Of a stretch of 64,000 bases of DNA, positions 18,700 to 26,971 are shown one piece after another. The stretch comes from Sideroxyarcus sp. (GTDB lineage: Bacteria > Pseudomonadota > Gammaproteobacteria > Burkholderiales > Gallionellaceae): positions 1 through 64,000 of the forward strand of contig JAUSBC010000029.1 of assembly GCA_030652215.1 (NCBI GenBank), written 5' to 3'. Positions within the stretch are counted from its first letter, which is position 1; every line of letters starts with the position of its first letter. The notes below the pieces were generated by a model. It had not been told where the DNA came from. It saw only the letters and a program-made list of their open reading frames with translations, and made no database searches. The translations under genes and the position numbers were made by a program.

Positions 18700-18702
18700 C
18701 GC

Positions 18703-19941
18703 TTACTCCCTGTAACAAACGTTTTCCTGAAAAGCCGAACCGTCCAGCAACTGCACGGTGACCTGGTCGCCCTCCGCCAGCCCCTTGCAGTCGGCCGGCA
18801 CCACCATCAAGCCGTCCGCTCTGGCCATGGACAGCAACACTCCGCTGCTTTGCGTGCCGGTGGTGTTAGCGACATAGCCTGCGTCGGTATGCGTCAGCAG
18901 CACGCGTATGAATTCGGTGCGTCCCGGCTGGGTCTTCACCGGATGCGCGAGACGCGCCGTAATGGTGCGGCGATGCAGGCGCTGATTGCCCGTCATGTGG
19001 CGCAAGGCGGGAAGCACGAATTCTTCGAAAGAGACCATGCTGGAAACCGGGTATCCCGGCAGGCCGAATATTACCGTTTTGTCGGTCATGCCGAACGTGA
19101 GCGGATGACCGGGCCGGGTCTGCACGCGCCAGAAGATCATCTTCACGCCCAGCTTCTCCATACACGGACGCACGTAATCGTATTCGCCCATCGAGGTGCC
19201 GCCGGAAACCAGCAGCATGTCGTAGTCCAGTCCGCGCTGCAGATACTCTTCCAGTTCGGCCGGATCGTCGCGCGCGATACCGAGCAGCACCGGCTCGATG
19301 CCGAGCGCCTGCACTTGCGCCATCACCGCGTAGGTATTGGAGTCGGGAATCTTGTTGGGGTCTATCGGCTCGTCCATGCCTTCCAGTTCGTTGCCGGTGG
19401 ATAGGATGGCCACGCACGGGCGGCGATAAACGGAAAACTGCGCGGCTTTGACGGTCGCCAGCACGCCGATCACGCCGGGCGTGATTTCGGTGCCGGCCTT
19501 CAGCACGACATCGCCGGTATGCATGTGTTCGCCATGCGGACGGATGAAATTGCCCGGCTTCACCGCCACGGCAATCTGAATGCTGTTCGTCGAAATGACT
19601 TTGCTGTCTTCGACGCGTATCACCGCATCCGCGCCCTGCGGCACCGGAGCGCCGGTCATGATGCGCGAGCACTGCCCGGCCTGCACGGTCTTGGTCGGCA
19701 AGCTGCCGGCCTGGATTTCTTCGATGAGTTCCAGCGTCGCGGGCGTGTTTGCGATATCGACACTGCGCACGGCAAAACCGTCCATTGCCGATACGTCGTA
19801 AGGCGGCAGGTTGCGGTTGGCTTTGATGTCTTCGGCCAGCACGCGCCCCAGTGAGCGCTCCATCTTCACCGATTCGACACCCAGCGTCGCGACCGCGCCG
19901 AGAATGACGCGCTGCGCCTCGCTTGCTTTCAGATTCTCCAT
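18703..19941 (-). CDS. moeA: molybdopterin molybdotransferase MoeA
   Basis: A 412-residue enzyme that inserts molybdate into adenylated molybdopterin. Visible family motifs are PPYDVSAMDGFAVRS near residue 43, MTGAPVPQGADAVIRVED near 93, SGGTSMGEYDYV near 246, and GLPGYPVSSMVSFEEFV near 294. Domain order and length match E. coli MoeA. It sits 18 bases after mobB and three before mog, in the minus-strand cofactor cluster. Confidence 0.95.
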   Translation of the reverse strand: MENLKASEAQRVILGAVATLGVESVKMERSLGRVLAEDIKANRNLPPYDVSAMDGFAVRSVDIANTPATLELIEEIQAGSLPTKTVQAGQCSRIMTGAPVPQGADAVIRVEDSKVISTNSIQIAVAVKPGNFIRPHGEHMHTGDVVLKAGTEITPGVIGVLATVKAAQFSVYRRPCVAILSTGNELEGMDEPIDPNKIPDSNTYAVMAQVQALGIEPVLLGIARDDPAELEEYLQRGLDYDMLLVSGGTSMGEYDYVRPCMEKLGVKMIFWRVQTRPGHPLTFGMTDKTVIFGLPGYPVSSMVSFEEFVLPALRHMTGNQRLHRRTITARLAHPVKTQPGRTEFIRVLLTHTDAGYVANTTGTQSSGVLLSMARADGLMVVPADCKGLAEGDQVTVQLLDGSAFQENVCYRE

Positions 19942-19959
19942 TGCTTTGCTCTCCCTGTT

Positions 19960-20472
19960 TTATACGGCTCGTTGCAGGATGAATTCTACAATGCCGTTTA
20001 CATCGTCGAGCGCAAAGTGCGGCAGTTGCGGATAAACCTCGTTCATATCGGTGACAATTGCGATCAGGCCGTCTTCGATGGTGCAACGCGGCGGCTTGGC
20101 GGTTTCCCGGCGCAGCACTTCGATTTTCATGCCCGGAGAAACGGTGAATCCTTCGGCCAGCACCAGATCGACTCCGCCCAGATAGCGTTGCGCCAGTTGC
20201 TCCGGCTCGCGTCCTTCGGTCGCATCCGCGACCAGTTGCAGCCGGTTGGAAGTCAGCAGCAGGCTCATCACCGCTCCCGCTTCCTTGTTGCGATAGCTAT
20301 CCTTGCCCGGCGTATCCAGCACGACCTCGTGATGGGCATGCTTGATGGTGGCAACCCGCAATCCCCTGCCGCTCAATTCCCGGATCAGCTTTTCCACCAG
20401 CGTGGTTTTGCCCGAACCGGAAAAGCCCACGATATTGAACACGGGCGGTGTTTTGTGCGGAGCATGGCTCAT
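19960..20472 (-). CDS. mobB: molybdopterin-guanine dinucleotide biosynthesis GTPase MobB
   Basis: A 170-residue P-loop protein. It has Walker A GFSGSGKTTLVEKLI and the MobB-typical VATIKHAHHEVVLDTPGKDSYR. MobB assists MobA in making the guanine-dinucleotide form of the cofactor; no mobA is present in this window. The start at 20472 is chosen because its ATG overlaps the moaE stop as ATGA; an upstream in-frame codon at 20490 would lie deeper inside moaE. Presence of mobB implies that bis-MGD enzymes of the DMSO-reductase type are made. Confidence 0.92.
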   Translation of the reverse strand: MSHAPHKTPPVFNIVGFSGSGKTTLVEKLIRELSGRGLRVATIKHAHHEVVLDTPGKDSYRNKEAGAVMSLLLTSNRLQLVADATEGREPEQLAQRYLGGVDLVLAEGFTVSPGMKIEVLRRETAKPPRCTIEDGLIAIVTDMNEVYPQLPHFALDDVNGIVEFILQRAV

Positions 20473-20894
20473 GGATGCGGCGTCACCCACGACTCGCCCT
20501 GCGGCGTGATTTCCTTTTTCCAGATCGGCACGCGCTGTTTCAGCTCGTCAATCATCCAGCGGCAGCCATCGAATGCGGCGGCGCGGTGTTCGGCGGCGGC
20601 GGCGATGAATACGATGTTGTCACCGGCGCGAACAGTGGTGACGCGATGCACGATGCGCGCGTCCAGCAGGCTGAATTTTTCGATGGCCTCGTTGCGCAGC
20701 TTGTTCATCTCGGCCAGCGCCATGCTGCCGTAGGCCTCAAAGCTGATTTCGTGCACGTCGCGGCCCTCGGAAAAGTCGCGCGCGCAACCGAGGAAGGTGG
20801 CGATGCCGCCCATGCGTTTCGAGCCGGCTTTCAGCGCCGCGATCTCTTCGTCCTGGGAGAAGTCTGCTTCTTGAATACGGACAGGTGCGCTCAT
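20469..20894 (-). CDS. moaE: molybdopterin synthase catalytic subunit MoaE
   Basis: A 141-residue large subunit of molybdopterin synthase, which transfers sulfur from MoaD to precursor Z. Characteristic stretches are GGIATFLGCARDFSEG, ISFEAYGSMAL and the C-terminal PIWKKEITPQGESWV with the conserved lysine pair. It overlaps mobB by four bases. Unusually, it is separated from moaD, its partner, by about 160 bases that hold a large inverted repeat. Confidence 0.95.
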   Translation of the reverse strand: MSAPVRIQEADFSQDEEIAALKAGSKRMGGIATFLGCARDFSEGRDVHEISFEAYGSMALAEMNKLRNEAIEKFSLLDARIVHRVTTVRAGDNIVFIAAAAEHRAAAFDGCRWMIDELKQRVPIWKKEITPQGESWVTPHP

Positions 20895-20904
20895 ATGCCC
20901 TCCA

Positions 20905-21035
20905 ACGTCATTCCGGCGCAGGCCGGAATCCAGTCAAAACAAAAAACCCGCGTAGCGGACAAACCCGGATATTGTCCTGCTGCGCAGGAATTCATTTGAT
21001 TATCTGGATTCCGGCCTGCGCCGGAATGGCGGGTT
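20905..21035. repeat. inverted-repeat element between moaD and moaE
   Basis: ATTCCGGCGCAGGCCGGAAT followed by CCAG, at 20910-20933, is perfectly inverted at 21004-21027. Each arm is itself a palindrome around GCAG. The arms enclose about 70 bases containing smaller GCGTAGCGGAC and GCTGCGCAGGA words. Repeats with ATTCCGGC-type arms are widespread in beta- and gammaproteobacteria. Confidence 0.9.
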
Positions 21036-21056
21036 TGTTGGGGTTTTCGATTCATC

Positions 21057-21296
21057 CTAACCACCCGAGAACTTCGCCATAAACGCGATCTCGTCGCCAT
21101 CGTGCAGCAGGGTCTGCTTGTCATGCACCTGCGTCTGGTTGACCGCAATAAAGCTCACAAGACCAAAAGCGCCCGGGTACTGCATGCCGAGGTGCGAGAC
21201 AACATCGTGCAGGGTCATGCCCGGGGTGAATTCGAGTTGCATCTCGCGCGACTCCACGCGGTCGGCGATGGGACCGAAGAACAGGACCTTGATCAT
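21057..21296 (-). CDS. moaD: molybdopterin synthase sulfur carrier MoaD
   Basis: A 79-residue ubiquitin-like small subunit of molybdopterin synthase. The beta-grasp pattern is clear: [15 protein letters not shown], then [15 protein letters not shown]. It ends in the Gly-Gly tail needed for adenylation by MoeB and thiocarboxylate formation. It overlaps moaC by four bases (ATGA), implying coupled translation. Confidence 0.94.
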   Translation of the reverse strand: MIKVLFFGPIADRVESREMQLEFTPGMTLHDVVSHLGMQYPGAFGLVSFIAVNQTQVHDKQTLLHDGDEIAFMAKFSGG

Positions 21297-21793
21297 TTCG
21301 ATTCACCGCGTTTCCACACGCCGCTCTTCCCGCCTCGTTTCTCTTCCAGTTGCACGCATTCGATGCGCATGCCGCGGTCTATCGCCTTGCACATGTCGTA
21401 AATGGTGAGCAGCGCCACATTGGCCGCGCACAGCGCTTCCATCTCGACGCCGGTCTGGCCGGTGCAACTGGCAGTGGCAAGCACTTTGATGCCGACGCAA
21501 CCTTGCGCATCGGGAACAGTGATCTCGCTGAATTCGACTTCGACGCCGGTCAGTGCAATGGAATGGCACATCGGGATGATGTCCGGCGTGCGTTTGGCGG
21601 CCATCACGGCACCCACATCGGCCACGGTCAGTACGTCCCCCTTGGCGATCTGTTTGCTGCGGATACGTTCCAGCGTGGCGGGCTGCATGCGCAGCACGCC
21701 GCTGGCGATGGCGACGCGCTGGGTGCTGGATTTCTCCGAAACATCCACCATGCGCGCGCGGCCGGAATCTGAAAAATGCGTCAGGTCGTTCAT
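21293..21793 (-). CDS. moaC: cyclic pyranopterin monophosphate synthase MoaC
   Basis: A 166-residue enzyme that converts the MoaA product to cyclic pyranopterin monophosphate. The family pattern is clear: [18 protein letters not shown] at the start, [17 protein letters not shown] near 70, and [21 protein letters not shown] near 116. It follows moeB by four bases and overlaps moaD by four. Confidence 0.96.
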   Translation of the reverse strand: MNDLTHFSDSGRARMVDVSEKSSTQRVAIASGVLRMQPATLERIRSKQIAKGDVLTVADVGAVMAAKRTPDIIPMCHSIALTGVEVEFSEITVPDAQGCVGIKVLATASCTGQTGVEMEALCAANVALLTIYDMCKAIDRGMRIECVQLEEKRGGKSGVWKRGESK

Positions 21794-21797
21794 CTTT

Positions 21798-22607
21798 TTA
21801 ATTCCGGTTTCGCACGTTCCGCGATTCGCACAACAGCTCTTTTGCTGCCATGCGGGTCGGGTTGGGGCCGCACACGCTACAGGCCGGGTCTTTGCTCAGG
21901 TCGCTGCGGATGAAGTTCATGTCCAGCGCATTGACGAAGAGCAGCTTGCCGCTCAGTCCGCCTTCCAGCCCGATGAGAAGTTTGAGTGCCTCTGCAGCCT
22001 GCATGGTGCCGATGATGCCGACCAGCGGCGCGAATACGCCGGTCGTTGCACAACGCAGATCCTCGGCTTCGCTGTCTTCCGAGAACAGGCAGTTGTAACA
22101 AGGCGCGTCGGCGCGGCGGAAATCGAACACGGATATCTGCCCGCTGGTCAGGATGGCCGCACCCGACACCAGCGGTTTGCGTTTGGCCAGACAGGCGCGG
22201 TTGACGGCATAGCGCGTGGCGAAGTTGTCACTGCAATCCAGCACCACGTCGGCCTGCTCAACCAGTTCCATCAGCTTCGCTTCGTCGGCGTGCATTTGCA
22301 GGGGAATGCATTCGACCTCGGGATTGATGTCCCGCATGGTGGCTTGCGCGGAAAGGACTTTGGGCTGACCGACCGTCGCCGTGCGGTGGATGATCTGGCG
22401 TTGCAGGTTGCTGAAATCGACGGTGTCGTTATCGCACAGGGTGATTCGGCCGACACCGCTGGACGCCAGATACAGCGCCGCGGGAGAACCCAGCCCCCCC
22501 ATGCCGACTATGAGTATATGCCCCGCCAGCAGGCGTTCCTGCCCTTCGATGCCGATTTCATTCAACAGGATGTGTCGGCTGTAACGCAGGAGTTGCTGGT
22601 CGTTCAT
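21798..22607 (-). CDS. moeB: MoaD-activating adenylyltransferase MoeB (HesA/MoeB/ThiF family)
   Basis: A 269-residue E1-like enzyme that adenylates the MoaD C-terminus. It shows the nucleotide loop [35 protein letters not shown] with its conserved arginine, [16 protein letters not shown], and zinc cysteine pairs in PCYNCLF and CSVCGPNP. It has no rhodanese domain. ThiF would be the alternative, but position between moaA and moaC favours MoeB. It may serve both pathways. Confidence 0.92.
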   Translation of the reverse strand: MNDQQLLRYSRHILLNEIGIEGQERLLAGHILIVGMGGLGSPAALYLASSGVGRITLCDNDTVDFSNLQRQIIHRTATVGQPKVLSAQATMRDINPEVECIPLQMHADEAKLMELVEQADVVLDCSDNFATRYAVNRACLAKRKPLVSGAAILTSGQISVFDFRRADAPCYNCLFSEDSEAEDLRCATTGVFAPLVGIIGTMQAAEALKLLIGLEGGLSGKLLFVNALDMNFIRSDLSKDPACSVCGPNPTRMAAKELLCESRNVRNRN

Positions 22608-22628
22608 GTGGGCTCCATCACAATAGTC

Positions 22629-23753
22629 TTAACCGCCAATGTAAGACATCTCCACTTTCTTGACGGCACCCGCCGCGTCCCCGGTTGCGGCATTGCGCAG
22701 TTGCGAATACCGGTCGGTGCGTTTGCTCCAGCAATCTGCAATCAGGTTGGTCAGCACGCGGTCGCCCTCTCCGCTACGCAGCGGCGTGCGCAAGTCCATG
22801 CCGTCGCCCGCAAACAGGCAGGTATAGAGTTTTCCGTCGGTTGAAAGCCGGGCGCGGGTGCATTCGTTGCAGAACGCATGCGTGACCGAGGCGATCACGC
22901 CAACCTCGCCGCCGCCATCCGCATAACGCCAGCGCTCCGCCACCTCGCCGCCGTAATTGGGATCGAGTTGTTCTATCGGAAACCTTTCGGAAATACGCCC
23001 GAGTATTTCGCGGGCGGACACGACATCGTCCATGCGCCAACCGTTGCTGGTCCCGACATCCATGTATTCAATGAAGCGCAGCACGATGCCGCTGCGGCGA
23101 AAATGTTCGGCCATGGGCACGATTTCGTGTTCGTTGACGCCGCGTTTGACCACCATGTTGACCTTGAGCGGGCCCAGGCCCGCGGCTTGGGCTGCGGCAA
23201 TCCCCTCCAGAACGGTTGCAACCGCGACATCCGATCCGCTCATGCGCTGAAAAACCGCGTCGCTCAGCCCGTCGAGGCTGACGGTCACGCGTTTCAATCC
23301 GGCGTCTTTCAGGGACTGGGCCTTGCGCGCCAGCAGTACGCCATTGGTGGTCAGCGCGATTTCCACGGGTTCGCCTGCAGCAGTATGCAAACTGGCGAGT
23401 TTCTCGACGAGTTGCTCAATGCCGTGGCGCAGCAGGGGCTCGCCCCCGGTCAGGCGTATTTTCCCCACACCCAGACGGATGAACAAACGGGCGAGACGCT
23501 CGATTTCCTCGAAGGTCAGCAGGTCGCTGCGCGGCAAGTAGGTGTGGCTGTCGTTGAATACCTCGCGCGGCATGCAGTAGGTACAGCGCAGATTGCAGCG
23601 ATCCGTCACAGATATGCGCAGGTCGCGCAACGGGCGGAGCAGACCGTCCGGCAATGTGTCCGCATGATCCCGGGCTACATCCAGCGCGCGATAATCCACC
23701 GCAGCAGGCGTCTGCGCGGATGCAACGGGGATAATGCGGAACGGATCGCTCAT
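22629..23753 (-). CDS. moaA: GTP 3',8-cyclase MoaA
   Basis: A 374-residue radical-SAM enzyme catalysing the first step of molybdenum cofactor synthesis from GTP. It has the SAM cluster motif [10 protein letters not shown] and the second iron-sulfur cluster cysteines in [23 protein letters not shown]. It ends in GG, as active MoaA proteins do. The ATG at 23753 is preferred; an in-frame ATG at 23816 would add 21 residues of poor conservation. It is the promoter-proximal gene of the minus-strand cofactor cluster. No molybdenum-cofactor riboswitch was recognised upstream. Confidence 0.95.
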   Translation of the reverse strand: MSDPFRIIPVASAQTPAAVDYRALDVARDHADTLPDGLLRPLRDLRISVTDRCNLRCTYCMPREVFNDSHTYLPRSDLLTFEEIERLARLFIRLGVGKIRLTGGEPLLRHGIEQLVEKLASLHTAAGEPVEIALTTNGVLLARKAQSLKDAGLKRVTVSLDGLSDAVFQRMSGSDVAVATVLEGIAAAQAAGLGPLKVNMVVKRGVNEHEIVPMAEHFRRSGIVLRFIEYMDVGTSNGWRMDDVVSAREILGRISERFPIEQLDPNYGGEVAERWRYADGGGEVGVIASVTHAFCNECTRARLSTDGKLYTCLFAGDGMDLRTPLRSGEGDRVLTNLIADCWSKRTDRYSQLRNAATGDAAGAVKKVEMSYIGG

Positions 23754-23918
23754 GGTGATGAATTTCTTTGCTTGTCTGATCTCTGGAGCCCACAGCGGCT
23801 GGTCAATTGTCGGCATTGATTTGATCGTATCTTACGCCGACCGGTCAACACTTGCTTCCCGCACTATTGCCATGTGTAACAAAACAATACAGGTGAGCCG
23901 GGTACTTAAGCTTGGGTG

Positions 23919-23946
23919 TTGCACTATGCCGCCATCCTCCTATACT
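23919..23946 (+). promoter_or_regulatory. candidate sigma-70 promoter of the AcoR-like regulator
   Basis: TTGCAC at 23919-23924 and TATACT at 23941-23946 have a 16-base spacer, placing transcription start about 30 bases before the coding start. It is divergent from moaA. Confidence 0.5.
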
Positions 23947-23986
23947 TAACAATAGACAGCAGTGCGTCGAGGAGAGTGATGTGCCC

Positions 23987-25891
23987 ATGACACCAACAGC
24001 GTTAACCTTGCGAAAGGCGAGAGATTTCTTGCTTGAACATGGCAACTGCCCGGCCGGCAGCATAGATGAGCGTATTGCCCGTTCGTGGCAGCGCAGCGTG
24101 CTGGCAGGTCTGCTCCCCACGGGCCGGCTGGCAAATACCGAACATACAGCCGGCAGTAATTTGCGCCACGCCCTCGCTTTCAACCACGATCTGCTGGCCC
24201 ACTCCATCCCGGTCATGGAGTACCTGTACGAACAAGTCCGGAATAGTCACAGCATGGTTATTCTCGCGGACAAGCGTGCCACGCTGATGCATACCATGGG
24301 CGATATCGATTTCCTGAGCAAGGCCGAACGCGTTGCGCTGTCCACAGGTGCTTCATGGCATGAACAACACCGCGGCACCAACGCTATCGGCACGGCGCTG
24401 GCGGAAGCCAATAGCGTCGAGATCAAGGGCGACGAGCATTTTCTGGAGCGCAACGGCTTTCTCACCTGTGCAGCCGCCCCCATCATGGCGGCGAATGGCG
24501 AGCTGGTCGGCCTCATCGATATTTCCGGCGACCAGCGCAGCAGACACCCGCATACGCTGGGCCTGGTGAGCATGGCGGCGCGCATGATCGAAAACCGCCT
24601 GGTCATTGCTTCCTGCAACCGCAACATACTCCTGCATTTGCACGTCCATCCCGAAGGCATCGGCTCGGTGGCCGAAGGCATCATCGCGATTTCAGAAGAC
24701 GGCTGGGTCCTGGGCGGCAACCGCACCGGCCTCGCCATGCTCCACCTGACTCCGGCCGACCTGAGTGAAACACCGCTCACCCGCGTCATGAATGTGACGC
24801 TGGGTGAATTGCTCTCCCGTCACACACATCGTCCCGACCATCCCACGCAGGTGCATTTGCATGACGGCACAGCGCTTTTTGTGCAAGTGCAAATCGCCGA
24901 GAATTCGCTGACAGTCAGGAAGGCTCCAGCCGGCCAACCCGCGTTGCCGTCAGATGCGCTGGCCGCGCTCGACACGGGCGACAAGCACTGGCATAGCGCA
25001 ACCGACAAGGCGCGGCACATTGCCGACAAGCCAATTTCGCTGCTGATCCAGGGCGAATCCGGCGTCGGCAAGTCGCTTTTTGCGCGAGCCATGCACGACA
25101 GCAGCCCGCGCCGTAGCGGCCCCTTCGTGGCGGTCAACTGCGCCGCCCTGGCGGAGCACTTGATCGAGGCGGAATTGTTCGGCAGCGCACCGGAGGCCCT
25201 TTCGGGCGCCCGAAGCGAAGGAAGCATAGGCAAATTGCGCGAAGCCAACGGCGGCACGCTGTACCTGGACGAGATCGGCAACCTGCCCTTGACCATGCAA
25301 ATTCGGCTGCTGCATGTGCTGCAGGAACGGCAAGTCCCGCCCCCCGGCGGCGGGCAACCGGTCGATGTCGATTTCTCGCTGATCTGCGCCACGCAACGCA
25401 AATTGAACGAAGATGCCGACAAAGGCGCTTTCCTCAGCGATCTGTATTTCCGCATCAACGGCCTCACGGTGAATCTGCCCGCATTGCGCGAACGCGGCGA
25501 TTTCCAGGAAACCACAGAGCGCCTGCTGGCCGAACTCAATCCGGGACGCGACATCTATCTCGCCCCCGATCTGCTGGCGCAACTGGGCCGGCATCCGTGG
25601 CCCGGCAATTTGCGCCAGTACTCCAGCGTGCTGCGCACCGCCAGTGCCATGCTTGATCCGGACGAGAAGCAAATCGACTGGCGGCATCTGCCCGACGACC
25701 TGGTTGAAGAACTTACCTCCATTCCGAAACCGATCGAGCTGGAAACCGTCAGCCGCTTACCGCAAAACCTCGACGAACTTTCCCGCTCCGCCATCAAGCA
25801 GGCTCTGGAAAGTTGTCACGGCAATATTTCGGAAGCGGCGAGACGCCTGGGAATCAGCCGGCAAACGCTGTACCGCAAGTTGAACACCTGA
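23987..25891 (+). CDS. AcoR-family enhancer-binding regulator with atypical GAFTGA loop
   Basis: A 634-residue transcriptional regulator. An N-terminal region (about 1-300) carries a GAF/PAS sensory part typical of AcoR (HEQHRGTNAIGTALAE). It is followed by an AAA+ domain with Walker A GESGVGKSLFARAM and Walker B GGTLYLDEIGNLPL. The C-terminal Fis-type helix-turn-helix reads NISEAARRLGISRQTLYRKL. The loop that contacts sigma-54, normally GAFTGA, reads EALSGA at 403-408, lacking the key Phe and Thr. It may thus not activate sigma-54 promoters in the usual way. GTG at 23981, with GGAG nearby, is an alternative start. Targets are unknown; the divergent cofactor genes are one possibility. Confidence 0.88.
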   Translation: MTPTALTLRKARDFLLEHGNCPAGSIDERIARSWQRSVLAGLLPTGRLANTEHTAGSNLRHALAFNHDLLAHSIPVMEYLYEQVRNSHSMVILADKRATLMHTMGDIDFLSKAERVALSTGASWHEQHRGTNAIGTALAEANSVEIKGDEHFLERNGFLTCAAAPIMAANGELVGLIDISGDQRSRHPHTLGLVSMAARMIENRLVIASCNRNILLHLHVHPEGIGSVAEGIIAISEDGWVLGGNRTGLAMLHLTPADLSETPLTRVMNVTLGELLSRHTHRPDHPTQVHLHDGTALFVQVQIAENSLTVRKAPAGQPALPSDALAALDTGDKHWHSATDKARHIADKPISLLIQGESGVGKSLFARAMHDSSPRRSGPFVAVNCAALAEHLIEAELFGSAPEALSGARSEGSIGKLREANGGTLYLDEIGNLPLTMQIRLLHVLQERQVPPPGGGQPVDVDFSLICATQRKLNEDADKGAFLSDLYFRINGLTVNLPALRERGDFQETTERLLAELNPGRDIYLAPDLLAQLGRHPWPGNLRQYSSVLRTASAMLDPDEKQIDWRHLPDDLVEELTSIPKPIELETVSRLPQNLDELSRSAIKQALESCHGNISEAARRLGISRQTLYRKLNT

Positions 25892-25927
25892 GCCTCGTCC
25901 TGCGCCTGCTGCGGGGACGCCAAATAC

Positions 25928-25960
25928 AAAAGCCGGAGAATCGCTTCTCCGGCTTTTTTT
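25928..25960. terminator. strong bidirectional intrinsic terminator
   Basis: A 13-bp perfect stem (AAAAGCCGGAGAA against TTCTCCGGCTTTT) has a TCGC loop, then further T residues. It lies between two convergent genes, so it should serve both strands. Confidence 0.93.
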
Positions 25961-25982
25961 CTTTCTCCAGCGGCCTTCGCTT

Positions 25983-26906
25983 TTACAGGCCGCTCAATAC
26001 CTTGATATGTGACATGGCGCAGCGCCCCAGGGCATGCAGTTCGTATCCGCCTTCCAGCATGGAAACGATGCGCCCCTTGCAGTGCTTCGCCGCGACCTGT
26101 TTCAACTGCTCGGTCACCCAGCCGTAATCTCCATCCACCAGCATGATTGCCGACATGTCGTCCTCCCGGTGCGCGTCGAATCCGGCCGAGATCAACAGCA
26201 ACTCCGGCTTGAACGTCTCCAGCGCGGGCAACCAGTGATTGGTCACGGCATCGCGGAATTTGACACTGCCGTCGCCGGCGGCCAAAGGCACGTTGATGAT
26301 GTGTTCGTTGCCGCTTTCCGCCCCGCCGTAGGGATAGAAAGGATGCTGGAAAGTCGAGCACAGCATGACGCGCGGATCGTCCCTGAAAATATGCTCGGTG
26401 CCGTTGCCGTGATGCACGTCGAAATCCGCAATCGCCACCCGGCTCAGACCGTGCACAGCCATCGCATGCGCAGCGGCGACGGCAATATTGTTGAAGAAGC
26501 AAAAACCCATCGCCTGGCCTTTTTCGGCATGGTGTCCGGGCGGGCGTACGTTGCAGAAGGCGTTCTCCACCTTGCCTGCCATGACCAGATCCACCGCCAT
26601 CACGGCCGCACCCGCCGAGCGCAATGCGGCGGGATAGGTGAACTCGTTCATTTCGGTGTCGCCGTCTATCGCCACGCTACCCTGATGCGGCGCGGAGGCC
26701 TCGATCATGTCGATATAGCCGGCCTCGTGCACGCGCAATAATTGTTCGCGCGTCACTTCGGGCGCCTCGTGATGCTGCAGATAACCGAACAGGCCGGATG
26801 CGATAAGTTGATCCTCGATGGCATGGATGCGCGCCGGACACTCGGGATGATGCGGGCCCATGTCGTGCTTGAGACAGAGCGGATGGGAAATGTATGCAGT
26901 CTGCAT
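25983..26906 (-). CDS. histone deacetylase-family amidohydrolase (AcuC/acetylpolyamine type)
   Basis: A 307-residue zinc-dependent deacylase of the class II-like bacterial HDAC family. Catalytic and metal-site motifs are intact: RPPGHHAEKGQAMGFC with the active His pair, ADFDVHHGNGTEHIF and LISAGFDAHRED. The start at 26906 gives MQTAYISHPLCLKHDMG, the usual N-terminus; an upstream in-frame ATG at 26948 would overlap the promoter area of the divergent gene. Substrates in bacteria include acetylpolyamines or acetylated proteins. Its divergent neighbour at 26972 is a protein acetyltransferase candidate, so the pair may set opposing lysine acetylation states (inference). Confidence 0.92.
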   Translation of the reverse strand: MQTAYISHPLCLKHDMGPHHPECPARIHAIEDQLIASGLFGYLQHHEAPEVTREQLLRVHEAGYIDMIEASAPHQGSVAIDGDTEMNEFTYPAALRSAGAAVMAVDLVMAGKVENAFCNVRPPGHHAEKGQAMGFCFFNNIAVAAAHAMAVHGLSRVAIADFDVHHGNGTEHIFRDDPRVMLCSTFQHPFYPYGGAESGNEHIINVPLAAGDGSVKFRDAVTNHWLPALETFKPELLLISAGFDAHREDDMSAIMLVDGDYGWVTEQLKQVAAKHCKGRIVSMLEGGYELHALGRCAMSHIKVLSGL

Positions 26907-26971
26907 GGTATCGGAATGGTAACGGTACGGTGCTATGATAGCAATCATCTCATCCGGAGGCGCTAAATATC

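Noticed and set aside
18124..19404. 426-codon plus open frame antisense to mog and moeA
   Set aside because: Histidine/glutamine-rich shadow with no motif; mog and moeA are unmistakable on the minus strand.
21402..22844. 480-codon plus open frame antisense to moaC, moeB and moaA
   Set aside because: Antisense shadow without family features.
23754..23986. possible molybdenum-cofactor riboswitch upstream of moaA
   Set aside because: No extended conserved stem structure could be recognised, and the space is shared with a divergent gene.
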